Below are positions 1-7,398 of a DNA stretch of 10,086 nucleotides, piece after piece (the first letter of the stretch is position 1; the number at the start of each line of letters is the position of its first letter). The DNA lies in NCBI GenBank assembly GCA_013361745.1, contig JABFXM010000418.1, positions 1 to 10,086 on the forward strand. The letters run 5' to 3'. Source of the DNA: Gemmatimonadaceae bacterium (GTDB lineage: Bacteria > Gemmatimonadota > Gemmatimonadetes > Gemmatimonadales > Gemmatimonadaceae). The position numbers and the translations under genes are program-made. The notes beneath the pieces are model-generated. The model had not been told where the DNA came from, ran no database searches, and worked only from the letters and a program-made list of their open reading frames with translations.

Positions 1-4
1 GGCA

Positions 5-1291
5 ATGGTTCGAGTCAGTCTCGTCGCGAATGGTGGGATCGCCGATGAGCTGGGGATCGTTCCAGGTACCGAGCTTCTCACGGTCAACGGCCGCGAGCTC
101 CTTGACTTTCTCGACTGGGAGTTCCTCACCGCTGACGAGGAGCTCCTGATCACCGCGAAGCTCCCCGACGGCGAGCTGGTCGAGTACGACATCGAGCGGC
201 CCGAGGGCGAGCCGATGGGCCTCGAGCTCGAGCCGCCCTCCGTTCGCCGCTGCGCTAACCGCTGCGAATTCTGCTTCATCGAGGGTCTGCCCAAGGGTCT
301 TCGCAAGCCGCTGTACATCCGCGACGACGACTACCGCCTCTCCTTCGCCTACGGCAACTTCGCGACGCTCTCCAACGTCAAGGAGCGCGACATCGCCCGC
401 ATCCTCGAGTACCGCCTCTCCCCCCTGTACGTCTCGGTGCACGCGACGCCGTGGGAGGCCCGGAAGAAGCTCCTCAACAATCCGCGCGTCCCGAACATCC
501 TCGAGCAGCTCACCCGGCTCGCTGAGGGTGGGAACCAGTTCCACACCCAGATGGTGGTGGTGCCGGGGCTGAACGACGGCGAGGTGCTCGAGCAGTCGCT
601 CAGCGATCTCTGGAGCTTCGGCGACGCGGTGCTGTCCGTCGCCCTCGTTCCCGTCGGCGTCACGCAGTTCTCGCATCTCTATACGGGCAAGCCGATGGAC
701 GAGGCGAACGCGCGACGGATTCTCGCGGCGGTCGACCGCTGGGAGGAGCGCGCGCTCGTCGAGCGTGGCGAGAAGTGGGTGCGCGGCTCCGACGAGCTCT
801 ATCTCCTCGCGAACGAGGAGCTGCCCGGGCCGGAGCATTACGGCGAGTTCGCGCAGGTCGAGAACGGCGTCGGTGCCGTCACGCTCCTGCGGAAGCGCGT
901 GCGCGACGGGCTCGGCGAGCTGCCGCGCCTCGATGGCCGCCGCATCGGCGTCGTCACCGGCGTTTCCATGGCGCCGATCATGCCGCAGCTCCTCGACGAG
1001 CTCACCGAGGCGACCGGAGCGCGCTTCGAGCTGATCTCGATGACCAACTCGCTCTTCGGCCCGACCGTGTCCACCGCCGGTTTGCTCGTCGGAGCGGACA
1101 TCCGGCGCGCCCTCGAGTCCCGTCACGACCTCGACATGGCCCTCATTCCCGCGGAGACGATCAACGAATCGGGCGTCTTCCTCGACGACGAATCCTTCAT
1201 CGCCGTGCGCGAGTCGCTGCCGATGCCCGTCTATCCGTCCTACGACTTCATCGACGCCCTGGTCCCGGAAGGGGAGCGGGCGACCGTATGA
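5..1291 (+). CDS. PDZ / radical SAM / DUF512 family protein
   Basis: Protein of 428 residues resembling the conserved DUF512 family, whose members combine an N-terminal PDZ-like segment, a radical-SAM core and a C-terminal DUF512 region. Residues 1-65 read as a PDZ-like fold (GIADELGIVPGTELLTVNG). A CX3CX2C cluster (C83, C87, C90, in RRCANRCEFCF) replaces the usual radical-SAM CX3CX2C spacing context and should hold a 4Fe-4S cluster. It is followed by IRDDDYRLSFAYGNFATLSN and HATPWEAR, both typical of this family. The DUF512 part runs from about residue 285 to the end, with TGVSMAP and NSLFGPTVSTAGLL. The reaction is unknown; a role in translation or envelope biology has only been guessed from its frequent neighbour der. 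The ATG lies four bases from the window edge, so a ribosome site cannot be checked, but the N-terminus matches where family members start. Its stop overlaps the der start by four bases (ATGA). Confidence 0.9.
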   Translation: MVRVSLVANGGIADELGIVPGTELLTVNGRELLDFLDWEFLTADEELLITAKLPDGELVEYDIERPEGEPMGLELEPPSVRRCANRCEFCFIEGLPKGLRKPLYIRDDDYRLSFAYGNFATLSNVKERDIARILEYRLSPLYVSVHATPWEARKKLLNNPRVPNILEQLTRLAEGGNQFHTQMVVVPGLNDGEVLEQSLSDLWSFGDAVLSVALVPVGVTQFSHLYTGKPMDEANARRILAAVDRWEERALVERGEKWVRGSDELYLLANEELPGPEHYGEFAQVENGVGAVTLLRKRVRDGLGELPRLDGRRIGVVTGVSMAPIMPQLLDELTEATGARFELISMTNSLFGPTVSTAGLLVGADIRRALESRHDLDMALIPAETINESGVFLDDESFIAVRESLPMPVYPSYDFIDALVPEGERATV

Positions 1292-2598
1292 ACGTCCCGG
1301 TCGTGGCCCTCGTCGGACGGCCGAACGTCGGCAAGTCCGCGCTCTTCAACCGCATCGTCGACAGCGACGCCGCAATCGTCTCCGACGAGGCGGGGACTAC
1401 GCGTGACCGTCACTACGCGCGCGCGCAGTGGAATGGCCGCGACTTCTGGCTGGTCGACACGGGAGGCATCAACGAGGAGTCGCGTTTGCCGATGGATCTC
1501 GAGATTCGCCGGCAGGTCCAGGAGGCGATCGGCGAGGCCGACCTGCTCCTGCTCGTGCTCGATGCGAAGGTCGGCATCCATCCGAGCGACGCCCGCATCG
1601 TCGACATCCTTCGCGATTCGCAGAAGCCCTGGCTCGTCATCGCGAACAAGGTCGACGACCCGGCCTCGACCGACTTCTACGAGCTGTACAACCTCGGCGC
1701 CGGCGATCCGATTCCGGTCTCGGCCAACAATGGCAAGGGCTCGGGAGACCTCCTCGACGTGATCGTCGAGCGCATTCCGGAGGTGTCGTCGCCCGCGGAG
1801 GAGCAGCTCCACGTGGCGGTGATCGGCCGCCCGAACGTCGGCAAGTCGTCCTTCGTGAACCGGCTCCTCGGCGAGGACCGCCTCGTCGTCTCCGACGTCG
1901 CCGGCACGACACGCGACGCGATCGACACGCCGATGCGCTACCACGGTCGCGATTTCGTCTTCATCGACACCGCGGGGCTGCGGCGGCAGTCGCGCGTCGA
2001 CGAAGGCATCGAGTTCTATTCCGGGCTGCGTACCCAGCGCGCGATCGAGCGCGCCGACATCTGCGTCCTGCTCGTCGACGGCGCCGAGGGGCTGCACAAT
2101 CAGGATCTCAAGATCGCGCACCTCGCGTGGGACGAGGGACGCGGCCTGATCATGGTCGTCAACAAGTGGGACATCAAGGAAGAGAAAGGCGACAAGTCGG
2201 CCGCGCACTTCGAGCGCGACGCCGCCGAGAAGGCGCCCTTCCTCAAGTTCGTCCCCTGGCTGTTCACCTCCGCGCTCACCGGCCAGCGCGTCAACAAGGT
2301 GCTCGACATCATCCTCGCGGTCGAAGCGGAGCGGAAGAAGCGCATCCCGACCTCGGAGGTGAACGAAGGGCTGCACAATCTGCTCGCCCGCCGTCAGCCG
2401 CCGCAGGCCTCGGGGCGTGAGGTCAAGCTCAACTACGCGACCCAGGTTTCCGTCGCTCCGCCGACCATCGCCGTGTTCGGGAACCATCCCGACCTCGTCC
2501 AGGAGCATTACGTGCGCTTCCTCCACAACGGGTTTCGCGAGATGTGGGGCTTCACCGGGAGCCCGCTCCGGATCGTCCTCAGGCGCAAGGCGGCGTAG
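1288..2598 (+). CDS. der: Ribosome-assembly GTPase Der (EngA), two GTPase domains
   Basis: Essential GTPase that acts in maturation of the 50S ribosomal subunit; 436 residues, the usual length. Two tandem GTP-binding domains are plain. Domain 1 has the P-loop GRPNVGKS at 10-17, GTTRD around 38-42, DTGG at 57-60 and NKVD at 120-123. Domain 2 has GRPNVGKS at 180-187, GTTRD, DTAG at 227-230 and NKWD at 292-295. The C-terminal KH-like domain that contacts rRNA covers about 350-436. The ATG at 1288 overlaps the previous stop and is preceded by a purine-rich AAGGGGAG at 1269-1276, a plausible ribosome site. An open frame extends far upstream in the same phase, but that part is the complementary reading of the previous gene and lacks Der homology. 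All switch residues look intact. The gene ends directly against the GTG start of plsY, so translational coupling is likely. Confidence 0.97.
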   Translation: MNVPVVALVGRPNVGKSALFNRIVDSDAAIVSDEAGTTRDRHYARAQWNGRDFWLVDTGGINEESRLPMDLEIRRQVQEAIGEADLLLLVLDAKVGIHPSDARIVDILRDSQKPWLVIANKVDDPASTDFYELYNLGAGDPIPVSANNGKGSGDLLDVIVERIPEVSSPAEEQLHVAVIGRPNVGKSSFVNRLLGEDRLVVSDVAGTTRDAIDTPMRYHGRDFVFIDTAGLRRQSRVDEGIEFYSGLRTQRAIERADICVLLVDGAEGLHNQDLKIAHLAWDEGRGLIMVVNKWDIKEEKGDKSAAHFERDAAEKAPFLKFVPWLFTSALTGQRVNKVLDIILAVEAERKKRIPTSEVNEGLHNLLARRQPPQASGREVKLNYATQVSVAPPTIAVFGNHPDLVQEHYVRFLHNGFREMWGFTGSPLRIVLRRKAA

Positions 2599-3210
2599 GT
2601 GCACCCGGCGGTCGCGGTCGTCGTCGGCTACATCCTCGGCTCCATCCCGTTCGCCTACCTCGCCGGGAAGCTGACGCGAGGCATCGATCTCCGGCAGCAC
2701 GGCTCGGGAAACCTCGGGGCGACGAACGTCTATCGCACGTTAGGCGGGAAGATCGCCGCCGTCGTGCTCGTCCTGGACGCGCTGAAGGGCGCCATCCCGG
2801 TGCTGCTCGTCCGGCGATTCGCCGTCGGCGACCACCTCGCGCTCTGGGCCGTGGCGGCCGGGATCGCGGCCATCGCCGGTCACGCGAAGCCGATCTTCCT
2901 GCTCTGGCGCGGAGGAGGGAAGGGTGTCGCGACCGCCGCGGGCGTCTTTCTCGCGCTGGCGCCCGTTCCGACGCTCGTCGCGCTCGTCACCTGGCTGCTC
3001 GTCGTGCTCGTGAGCGGATATGTCTCCCTCGCATCGCTCGCCGCGGCGGTCGCGCTGCCCGTCGCCATCGCGGTGCTGCTCGGGACCGGGTCGGTGCTTT
3101 TCGGTGTGAGCGTCGCGATCGCCCTCTTCGTCTTCTGGACGCACCGCGGGAACATCGGCCGGCTGCGCCGCGGGGAGGAGCACCGCTTCGGCAGAAAGGC
3201 ACGCGCGTGA
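2599..3210 (+). CDS. plsY: Acyl-phosphate:glycerol-3-phosphate acyltransferase PlsY
   Basis: Integral membrane enzyme that transfers an acyl chain from acyl-phosphate to sn-glycerol-3-phosphate, the first step of phospholipid synthesis in most bacteria. It has 203 residues and several hydrophobic spans (about 4-23, 52-70, 80-94, 112-138, 145-180). The three signature loops are visible: GSGNLGATNVYR at 35-46, the glycine-rich phosphate-binding loop GHAKPIFLLWRGGGKGVAT at 94-112, and HRGNIGRLRRGEE near the C-terminus. The GTG start at 2599 follows the der stop with no gap, and AAGG inside the der end may serve as ribosome site. The next gene, gpsA, supplies its substrate, and the stop and start share one base (TGATG). 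One in-frame TTA leucine codon, rare in this window, lies in the CGTTAGGCG word at 2738. Confidence 0.96.
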   Translation: MHPAVAVVVGYILGSIPFAYLAGKLTRGIDLRQHGSGNLGATNVYRTLGGKIAAVVLVLDALKGAIPVLLVRRFAVGDHLALWAVAAGIAAIAGHAKPIFLLWRGGGKGVATAAGVFLALAPVPTLVALVTWLLVVLVSGYVSLASLAAAVALPVAIAVLLGTGSVLFGVSVAIALFVFWTHRGNIGRLRRGEEHRFGRKARA

Positions 3211-4205
3211 TGCGTTGCGCGGTGATCGGCGCCGGCGCGTGGGGCACCGCGCTCGCCAATGTGCTCACCGAGAACGAGCACGACGTCGTTCTCTGGGCGC
3301 GCGAGAGCGACGTCGTCGAGTCGGTGAACGGCCGGCAGGCCAACGATCGATTTCTGGCGGGCCATGCTCTCGACGCGCGCCTGCGAGCGACGGGTGACAT
3401 GCGCGAGGCGGTTGCCGACGCGGAGCTCGTCGTCTACGTGCCTCCGTCGCATGCGCTGCGCGCCGTCGCCGCCGCCGGTCGGCACGCGGTCGCCCCGGTT
3501 GCGACCGTCGTCGTCGCCAGCAAGGGAATCGAGCGCGGCACGCTCGCGCTCATGACGGAGGTCGTCGCCGAAGAGCTGCCGGGTCGCGCCGTGGTCGCGC
3601 TGTCCGGTCCGAGCTTCGCCGCCGAGGTCGCCGATCGTCAGCCGACCGCGATCGTCGCCGCATCGGAGAGCCGCGGCGCGGCGACGGTGGCGCAGGAGGC
3701 GTTCAGCAACTCCGTCCTCCGGGTCTACACGACGGAGGACATCGTCGGCGTCGAGCTGGGTGGCTCGCTCAAGAACGTCATGGCCGTCGCGACCGGGATC
3801 GCGGAAGGTCTCGGGCTCGGCTTCAACTCGCGCGCGGCGCTGATCACGCGCGGGCTCGCCGAGATGAGCCGCCTCGGCGTCGCGTTAGGCGCGAGTCCGC
3901 GCACCTTTGCGGGGCTGGCCGGCCTCGGCGACCTGGTGCTCACATGCACCGGCTCACTCAGCCGCAACCGCGCCCTCGGCTTCGACATCGGCAAGGGCGC
4001 GACGCTCGACCAGGCGCTCGAGGGGCGGGAGACCGTCGCTGAAGGTGTGGTGAGCGCGGCGAGCGCCCTTGCGCTCGCGGAGCGCGAGGGCGTCGAGATG
4101 CCGATCGTCGCCGCGGTGAATCGCACGCTGTTCGAAGGCTATCCTGCGCAACGAGCAATCGAGGATCTCATGGGACGCGAGTTGCGTCCGGAAAACGACC
4201 GATGA
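3210..4205 (+). CDS. gpsA: NAD(P)-dependent glycerol-3-phosphate dehydrogenase
   Basis: Cytoplasmic enzyme that reduces dihydroxyacetone phosphate to sn-glycerol-3-phosphate for phospholipid synthesis; 331 residues, normal for the family. The N-terminal Rossmann domain opens with the dinucleotide-binding GAGAWG at 7-12, directly after the start, which fixes the ATG at 3210. Other family landmarks are VVASKGIERGT, LSGPSFAAEVA and the catalytic region GGSLKNVMAVATGIAEGLGLG with the presumed catalytic Lys188. NSRAALITRGLAEM and the C-terminal GLAGLGDLVLTCTGSLSRNR also fit. It sits directly after plsY, so substrate maker and substrate user are co-expressed. Its stop overlaps the next start by four bases (ATGA). 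No defects are seen. Confidence 0.97.
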   Translation: MRCAVIGAGAWGTALANVLTENEHDVVLWARESDVVESVNGRQANDRFLAGHALDARLRATGDMREAVADAELVVYVPPSHALRAVAAAGRHAVAPVATVVVASKGIERGTLALMTEVVAEELPGRAVVALSGPSFAAEVADRQPTAIVAASESRGAATVAQEAFSNSVLRVYTTEDIVGVELGGSLKNVMAVATGIAEGLGLGFNSRAALITRGLAEMSRLGVALGASPRTFAGLAGLGDLVLTCTGSLSRNRALGFDIGKGATLDQALEGRETVAEGVVSAASALALAEREGVEMPIVAAVNRTLFEGYPAQRAIEDLMGRELRPENDR

Positions 4206-4567
4206 GCGCCGAGCCAGTCCAGGAATTCTTCTCCATCGGGGAGGTCTGCACGCTGACCGACCTCAAGCCGCATGTGCTTCGCTACTGGGAAAGCCAGTTC
4301 CGCTTTCTCAATCCCGCGAAGAACCGCTCGGGGAACCGCGTCTACCAGCGGAAGGAGATCGAGCTGATCATGCTCGTGAAGCATCTCCTCTACAGCGAGA
4401 AGTACACGATCGACGGCGCGCGCCAGAAGATCGACGAATACCGCCGCGGCGGCGAGCTGCGACCGGCGGCGCGCGCGGCGCTGGACGTCGAAGTCGCCGA
4501 GGCGCTCGAGGGCGAGATCGGCGAGATCCTGGGCATCCTCGACGGAACCCGCTCACCCGCGGCATGA
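4202..4567 (+). CDS. Small MerR-family DNA-binding regulator
   Basis: Protein of 121 residues with a MerR-type winged helix-turn-helix at about 9-80: FFSIGEVCTLTDLKPHVLRYWE, then NRVYQRKEIELIMLVKHLL and YTIDGARQKI. LRYWE (26-30) and the R-x-Y before the second helix are characteristic of the family. The remaining 40 residues are helical and acidic (VEVAEALEGEIGEILGIL). They hold no conserved cysteine pair or drug-binding domain, so a metal or drug ligand is not indicated. This compact form is common as an unnamed MerR gene in otherwise housekeeping operons. It overlaps gpsA by four bases and the glycosyltransferase by four bases, so it is made together with lipid and survival genes. Its target is unknown; self-regulation of this operon is a reasonable guess only. 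It could also act as a dimeric nucleoid-type binder. Confidence 0.88.
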   Translation: MSAEPVQEFFSIGEVCTLTDLKPHVLRYWESQFRFLNPAKNRSGNRVYQRKEIELIMLVKHLLYSEKYTIDGARQKIDEYRRGGELRPAARAALDVEVAEALEGEIGEILGILDGTRSPAA

Positions 4568-5235
4568 AGGACGTGGTCTGCGTCATCCCGGCATTGAACG
4601 CGGCGGCGACCCTGCCCGCGGTCCTCGCCGGCGTGCGCGGCGCGCTTCCCGGGGCGCTCCTCGTCGGCGTCGACGACGGGTCGCGCGATGCGACGGGCGA
4701 CGTGCTGCGCGAGCGCTGCGACGTCGTCGAGGTCTTCACAGAGAACGTAGGGAAGGGTGCCGCGCTCCGCGCCGGCTTCGCACGCGCTCTGGCCATCGGC
4801 GCTCGACGCGTGCTGAGCCTCGACGCGGACGGCCAGCACGACCCTGAGTACGCGCCTCGCCTGATCGCGGCGCTCGAACGGGCGGACATCGCCGTCGGTG
4901 AGCGTATACGCGCCGGCTCCGCGATGCCGCTTCGTCGACGGGTCTCGAACGCCCTCTCCACGGCCGCGATCAGCGCCGTCGCCGGACGGGCGCTTCCCGA
5001 CACGCAGTGCGGCTTCCGCGCGATCCGTCGCGAGGTCCTCGAGACGGTGACCGGAGTCGGCGACCGATACGAGTTCGAGACCGACTTCATCATCCGCGCG
5101 GCGCGTCGCGGCTATTCCATCGTCGCGGTCCCGGTCCCGACCATCTACGGCGCGAAGAGCCACTTCCGCGAGTGCCGCGACGCCGCCCGGGTCATCGCGA
5201 CGATCTGGCGGCATCGATCGGGGACGGCGCACTGA
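4564..5235 (+). CDS. Family 2 glycosyltransferase (dolichyl-phosphate-mannose-synthase-like)
   Basis: Protein of 223 residues with a GT-A fold of the GT2 family. It shows the nucleotide-binding start VIPALN at 7-12, DDGSRDAT at 37-44, NVGKGAALRAGF, the DXD-type metal site LDADGQHDP at 86-94, and QCGFRAIRREVLE starting at Q148. YEFETDFIIRAARRGY further on is typical of polyprenyl-phosphate glycosyltransferases. It has no membrane segment or GtrA-like domain, so it is probably a soluble or peripheral enzyme acting at the inner face of the membrane. Donor and acceptor cannot be told from sequence; a lipid-linked sugar fits the neighbouring phospholipid genes but is inference. The start overlaps the MerR gene stop (ATGA), and its own stop shares one base with the surE start. 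Confidence 0.88.
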   Translation: MKDVVCVIPALNAAATLPAVLAGVRGALPGALLVGVDDGSRDATGDVLRERCDVVEVFTENVGKGAALRAGFARALAIGARRVLSLDADGQHDPEYAPRLIAALERADIAVGERIRAGSAMPLRRRVSNALSTAAISAVAGRALPDTQCGFRAIRREVLETVTGVGDRYEFETDFIIRAARRGYSIVAVPVPTIYGAKSHFRECRDAARVIATIWRHRSGTAH

Positions 5236-5996
5236 TGCGACTTCTCCTCACGAACGATGACGGGATCCTCGCGCACGGGCTGGCCTGTCTGCTCGAGGCC
5301 GCGGAGCCGCTCGGGGAGGTCACCGTCGTGGCCCCGGACCGCGAGCAGAGCGCGACGAGCCATTCTCTCAGCCTGCACCATCCGCTTCGCCCGATCGAGC
5401 GAGGAGAGCGCCGTTTCCAGATCGACGGCACGCCAACGGACTGCGTCATGCTCGCCGTCGAGGCGCTGATGCCCGAACGTCCCGACTTCGTCCTCAGCGG
5501 GATCAACCATGGCCAGAACATGGGCGAGGACGTGCTTTATTCGGGCACCGTGGCCGCCGCGATGGAAGGGCTCGCGCTCGGCATCCCCTCGCTCGCGATC
5601 TCCTTCGCCGGCGGGGATCTGAGAGCGGATCTCACCTACCTCAGGGAACAGGTGAAGGTCCTCAATCCGCTCCTGCGTCATCTCACCTCGCTCCCGAGCT
5701 TTCCGCGCGACACGCTGCTCAACATCAACCTTCCCCCGCTCCCCGCAGATCAGGTGAAGGGAGTTCGGCTCACCAGGCTCGGACGCAGAGTCTACTCGAA
5801 CTCTCTCAAGCCGATGGAAGACCCGTGGGGGCGGAAGATCTACTGGATCGGAGGGGGCTCGATCAGCTGGTCGGGTCCGGAGGACTCGGATTTCCAGGCG
5901 GTGCGGGACGGCTTCGTCTCGGTGACGCCCCTGCATCTCGACCTCACGCACTACCACATGCTCGAATCGGCGGGGGACTGGTGGCGGGACCTCTAG
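5235..5996 (+). CDS. surE: 5'/3'-nucleotidase SurE
   Basis: Survival protein E, a metal-dependent phosphatase that removes phosphate from nucleoside 5'- and 3'-monophosphates and can act on short polyphosphate; 253 residues, typical length. The N-terminus LLLTNDDGILAHG contains the metal-binding pair D8-D9. APDREQSATSHS gives S39, and SGINHGQNMGEDVLYSGTVAAAMEG (88-112) gives N95 and the active-site loop. The C-terminal part (SVTPLHLDLTH) is the usual dimer or tetramer arm. The start at 5235 is fixed by the motif beginning at residue 3; the open frame running further upstream is a shadow of the glycosyltransferase gene. pcm follows eight bases after the stop, the same pairing as in enterobacteria, where both are linked to stationary-phase survival. 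Confidence 0.96.
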   Translation: MRLLLTNDDGILAHGLACLLEAAEPLGEVTVVAPDREQSATSHSLSLHHPLRPIERGERRFQIDGTPTDCVMLAVEALMPERPDFVLSGINHGQNMGEDVLYSGTVAAAMEGLALGIPSLAISFAGGDLRADLTYLREQVKVLNPLLRHLTSLPSFPRDTLLNINLPPLPADQVKGVRLTRLGRRVYSNSLKPMEDPWGRKIYWIGGGSISWSGPEDSDFQAVRDGFVSVTPLHLDLTHYHMLESAGDWWRDL

Positions 5997-6004
5997 ACGG
6001 CGAG

Positions 6005-6637
6005 ATGCGCTCGTCGCGGCGTCGGCTCGTGGAGACTCTGCAGGAGCGGGGGATCAAGGACCTCACCGTCCTCCGAGCCTTCGAGCAGACCCCGCGGCAC
6101 GTCTTCGTGCCGACCGGCGTGCGTCACCGCGCCTACGAGGACTCGGCACTGCCCATCGGCAATGGCCAGACGATCTCTCAACCGTCGATCCACGCGCGCT
6201 ATCTCGAGCTCCTCAAGCTCACGGGACGTGAGAAAGTGCTGGAGGTCGGAACGGGATCTGGTTATCAGACCGTGCTCCTCGCGCACCTCGCCTCGCAGGT
6301 ATTCTCCATCGAGCGGATCGCGCCGCTGCTGCAGGGGGCGCGCGAGGCCATCGCCAAGTGCGGCGTCCGGAACGTGTCGCTTCTTCTCGGGGACGGCACG
6401 CTCGGATGGCGCGAGTATTCGCCGTACGATGCGATTCTCGTCAGTGCCGCCGCGCCGAGCGTGCCGCAGCCCCTCGTCGAGCAGCTCGCGGAAGGCGGGA
6501 GGTTGTTGATCCCGCTCGGCGGCCAGGACGTTCAGACGCTAGCCGTTCTCACGAGGAAGAACGGCCAGATCCATCGTGAGGACATCCTGCCGGTCCGCTT
6601 CGTTCGGCTCCTCGGGCAGCATGGGTGGCAGGGGTGA
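6005..6637 (+). CDS. pcm: Protein-L-isoaspartate O-methyltransferase
   Basis: Repairs damaged proteins by methylating isoaspartyl residues with S-adenosylmethionine; 210 residues, close to the usual 208. The substrate-side motif GNGQTISQP lies at 52-60. The SAM-binding motif VLEVGTGSGYQT is at 78-89, followed by FSIER, LLGDG, DAILVSAAAPSVP and LLIPLGG. The ATG at 6005 gives the expected length. A GTG at 5981, overlapping surE, would add eight residues and cannot be excluded. It is the last gene of the first tight cluster: no start follows within 80 bases. I found no convincing hairpin with a T-run after it, so readthrough into the next unit is possible. Confidence 0.95.
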   Translation: MRSSRRRLVETLQERGIKDLTVLRAFEQTPRHVFVPTGVRHRAYEDSALPIGNGQTISQPSIHARYLELLKLTGREKVLEVGTGSGYQTVLLAHLASQVFSIERIAPLLQGAREAIAKCGVRNVSLLLGDGTLGWREYSPYDAILVSAAAPSVPQPLVEQLAEGGRLLIPLGGQDVQTLAVLTRKNGQIHREDILPVRFVRLLGQHGWQG

Positions 6638-6717
6638 CGCAGGCGGCCTCGGCGTAACTCTTTGGGGCTCTGCTCGTCGATAGTGCACCAAGTCAGTGCC
6701 CACGTTCGCGGAACCTC
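6638..6717. other. Intergenic gap between the two gene clusters
   Basis: Eighty bases, the only gap in the first 8.8 kb longer than eight bases. It is less GC-rich in its middle (GTAACTCTTTGGGG near 6655-6668) than the genes around it. I see no clear -35/-10 pair and no stem-loop followed by T residues. It is the natural place for a promoter of the second cluster, but the sequence alone does not show one. Confidence 0.4.
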
Positions 6718-7398
6718 ATGCCTGATCAGCACGACAGCGCGCAGCGTCCCCGCCCCTTCGTGCCGCCGGTCCGCCCGTTCCGGGGGCCGGCGACGGCCAC
6801 GCGTCCGGCGTCGACTCCGCTGACTCCGCTGACTCCGCCTAACGGCGGGCGCTCGGGAGCGCCGTTCGTCGCGCGCCGCCCGGCGAAGACGGAGCTCGAA
6901 GGGCCGATGCCGAGCCAGTCGGCGGCCCCGGCGGTCGAGGCCGCGGTCGTTCCCGACCCGACGGTCATCGTCCCGCAGTCGCCAGCCGTACTCGAGACGG
7001 AACCGGTCACCCGCACCGCGACCGGCGGCGACGACGCGCATCTCTACGGGCACGACCCGTTCAGCGCCGGTCCCGCCACGCGCGTCGCCGCCGCGGTGGA
7101 TCCCACCGAAAGCGCGCCGCAGAACAGCACGGCCCGTGAGGACGCCGCGACCGCGCTGGCCGGGCTCCCGTTCTTCGACGACAACGGCGGCGAGCACGAG
7201 GCAGGGGCAGAGACGGCCCGAGTCCACACCTCGGGGAAGCTGCACCGCGTCGAATTCGACCCGGCGGTGGTTCTCGAAACGATCGCCGGACGGATCCGGA
7301 GCGGCGCACTGCGGTTGCCGGACCTCGATCCGCGAGATAGCGAAGAAGCGACGCTCGCGGCGATTCTGGCGGCCCTCCTCCGCTATTCGCGCCGATGA
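6718..7398 (+). CDS. Hypothetical Pro/Ala-rich protein with a conserved-looking C-terminal tail
   Basis: Unrecognised protein of 226 residues. Residues 1 to about 165 are rich in Pro, Ala, Thr and Arg with no hydrophobic core, signal peptide or membrane span, and are probably disordered. They include the micro-repeat TPLTPLTPP. From about residue 173 the composition changes to an ordered, amphipathic segment, GKLHRVEFDPAVVLETIAGRIRSG, then LRLPDLDPRDSEEATLAAILAALLRYSRR, likely two or three helices. This tail looks like the functional part, perhaps a small interaction domain. Third-position GC is like the neighbours, so it is a real gene. Its stop overlaps the acylphosphatase start (ATGA), so it is co-translated with acyP and apt. 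The ATG has only a weak upstream purine stretch (GCGGAA). Function unknown. Confidence 0.75.
   Translation: MPDQHDSAQRPRPFVPPVRPFRGPATATRPASTPLTPLTPPNGGRSGAPFVARRPAKTELEGPMPSQSAAPAVEAAVVPDPTVIVPQSPAVLETEPVTRTATGGDDAHLYGHDPFSAGPATRVAAAVDPTESAPQNSTAREDAATALAGLPFFDDNGGEHEAGAETARVHTSGKLHRVEFDPAVVLETIAGRIRSGALRLPDLDPRDSEEATLAAILAALLRYSRR
6813..6839 (+). repeat. Three tandem copies of a 9-bp unit
   Basis: GACTCCGCT occurs at 6813-6821 and 6822-6830, then once more as GACTCCGCC at 6831-6839. It is read in frame as Thr-Pro-Leu/Pro repeats in the disordered part of the hypothetical protein. It looks like slippage expansion in a low-constraint region. Confidence 0.85.

Noticed and set aside
1240..2700. 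Long minus-strand open frame (486 codons) opposite der
   Set aside because: It mirrors der in antisense, is rich in Asp/Arg/Val from complementary GC-rich codons, and matches no family I know; der itself has all GTPase motifs.
2917..4757. Two GGGAAGGG sequences (2917-2924 and 4750-4757), like FtsK-orienting KOPS (GGGNAGGG), both pointing toward the dif-like site
   Set aside because: At this GC content about two per strand are expected by chance in 10 kb, and KOPS sequence is not known to be kept in this lineage; the polarity is compatible but not evidence.
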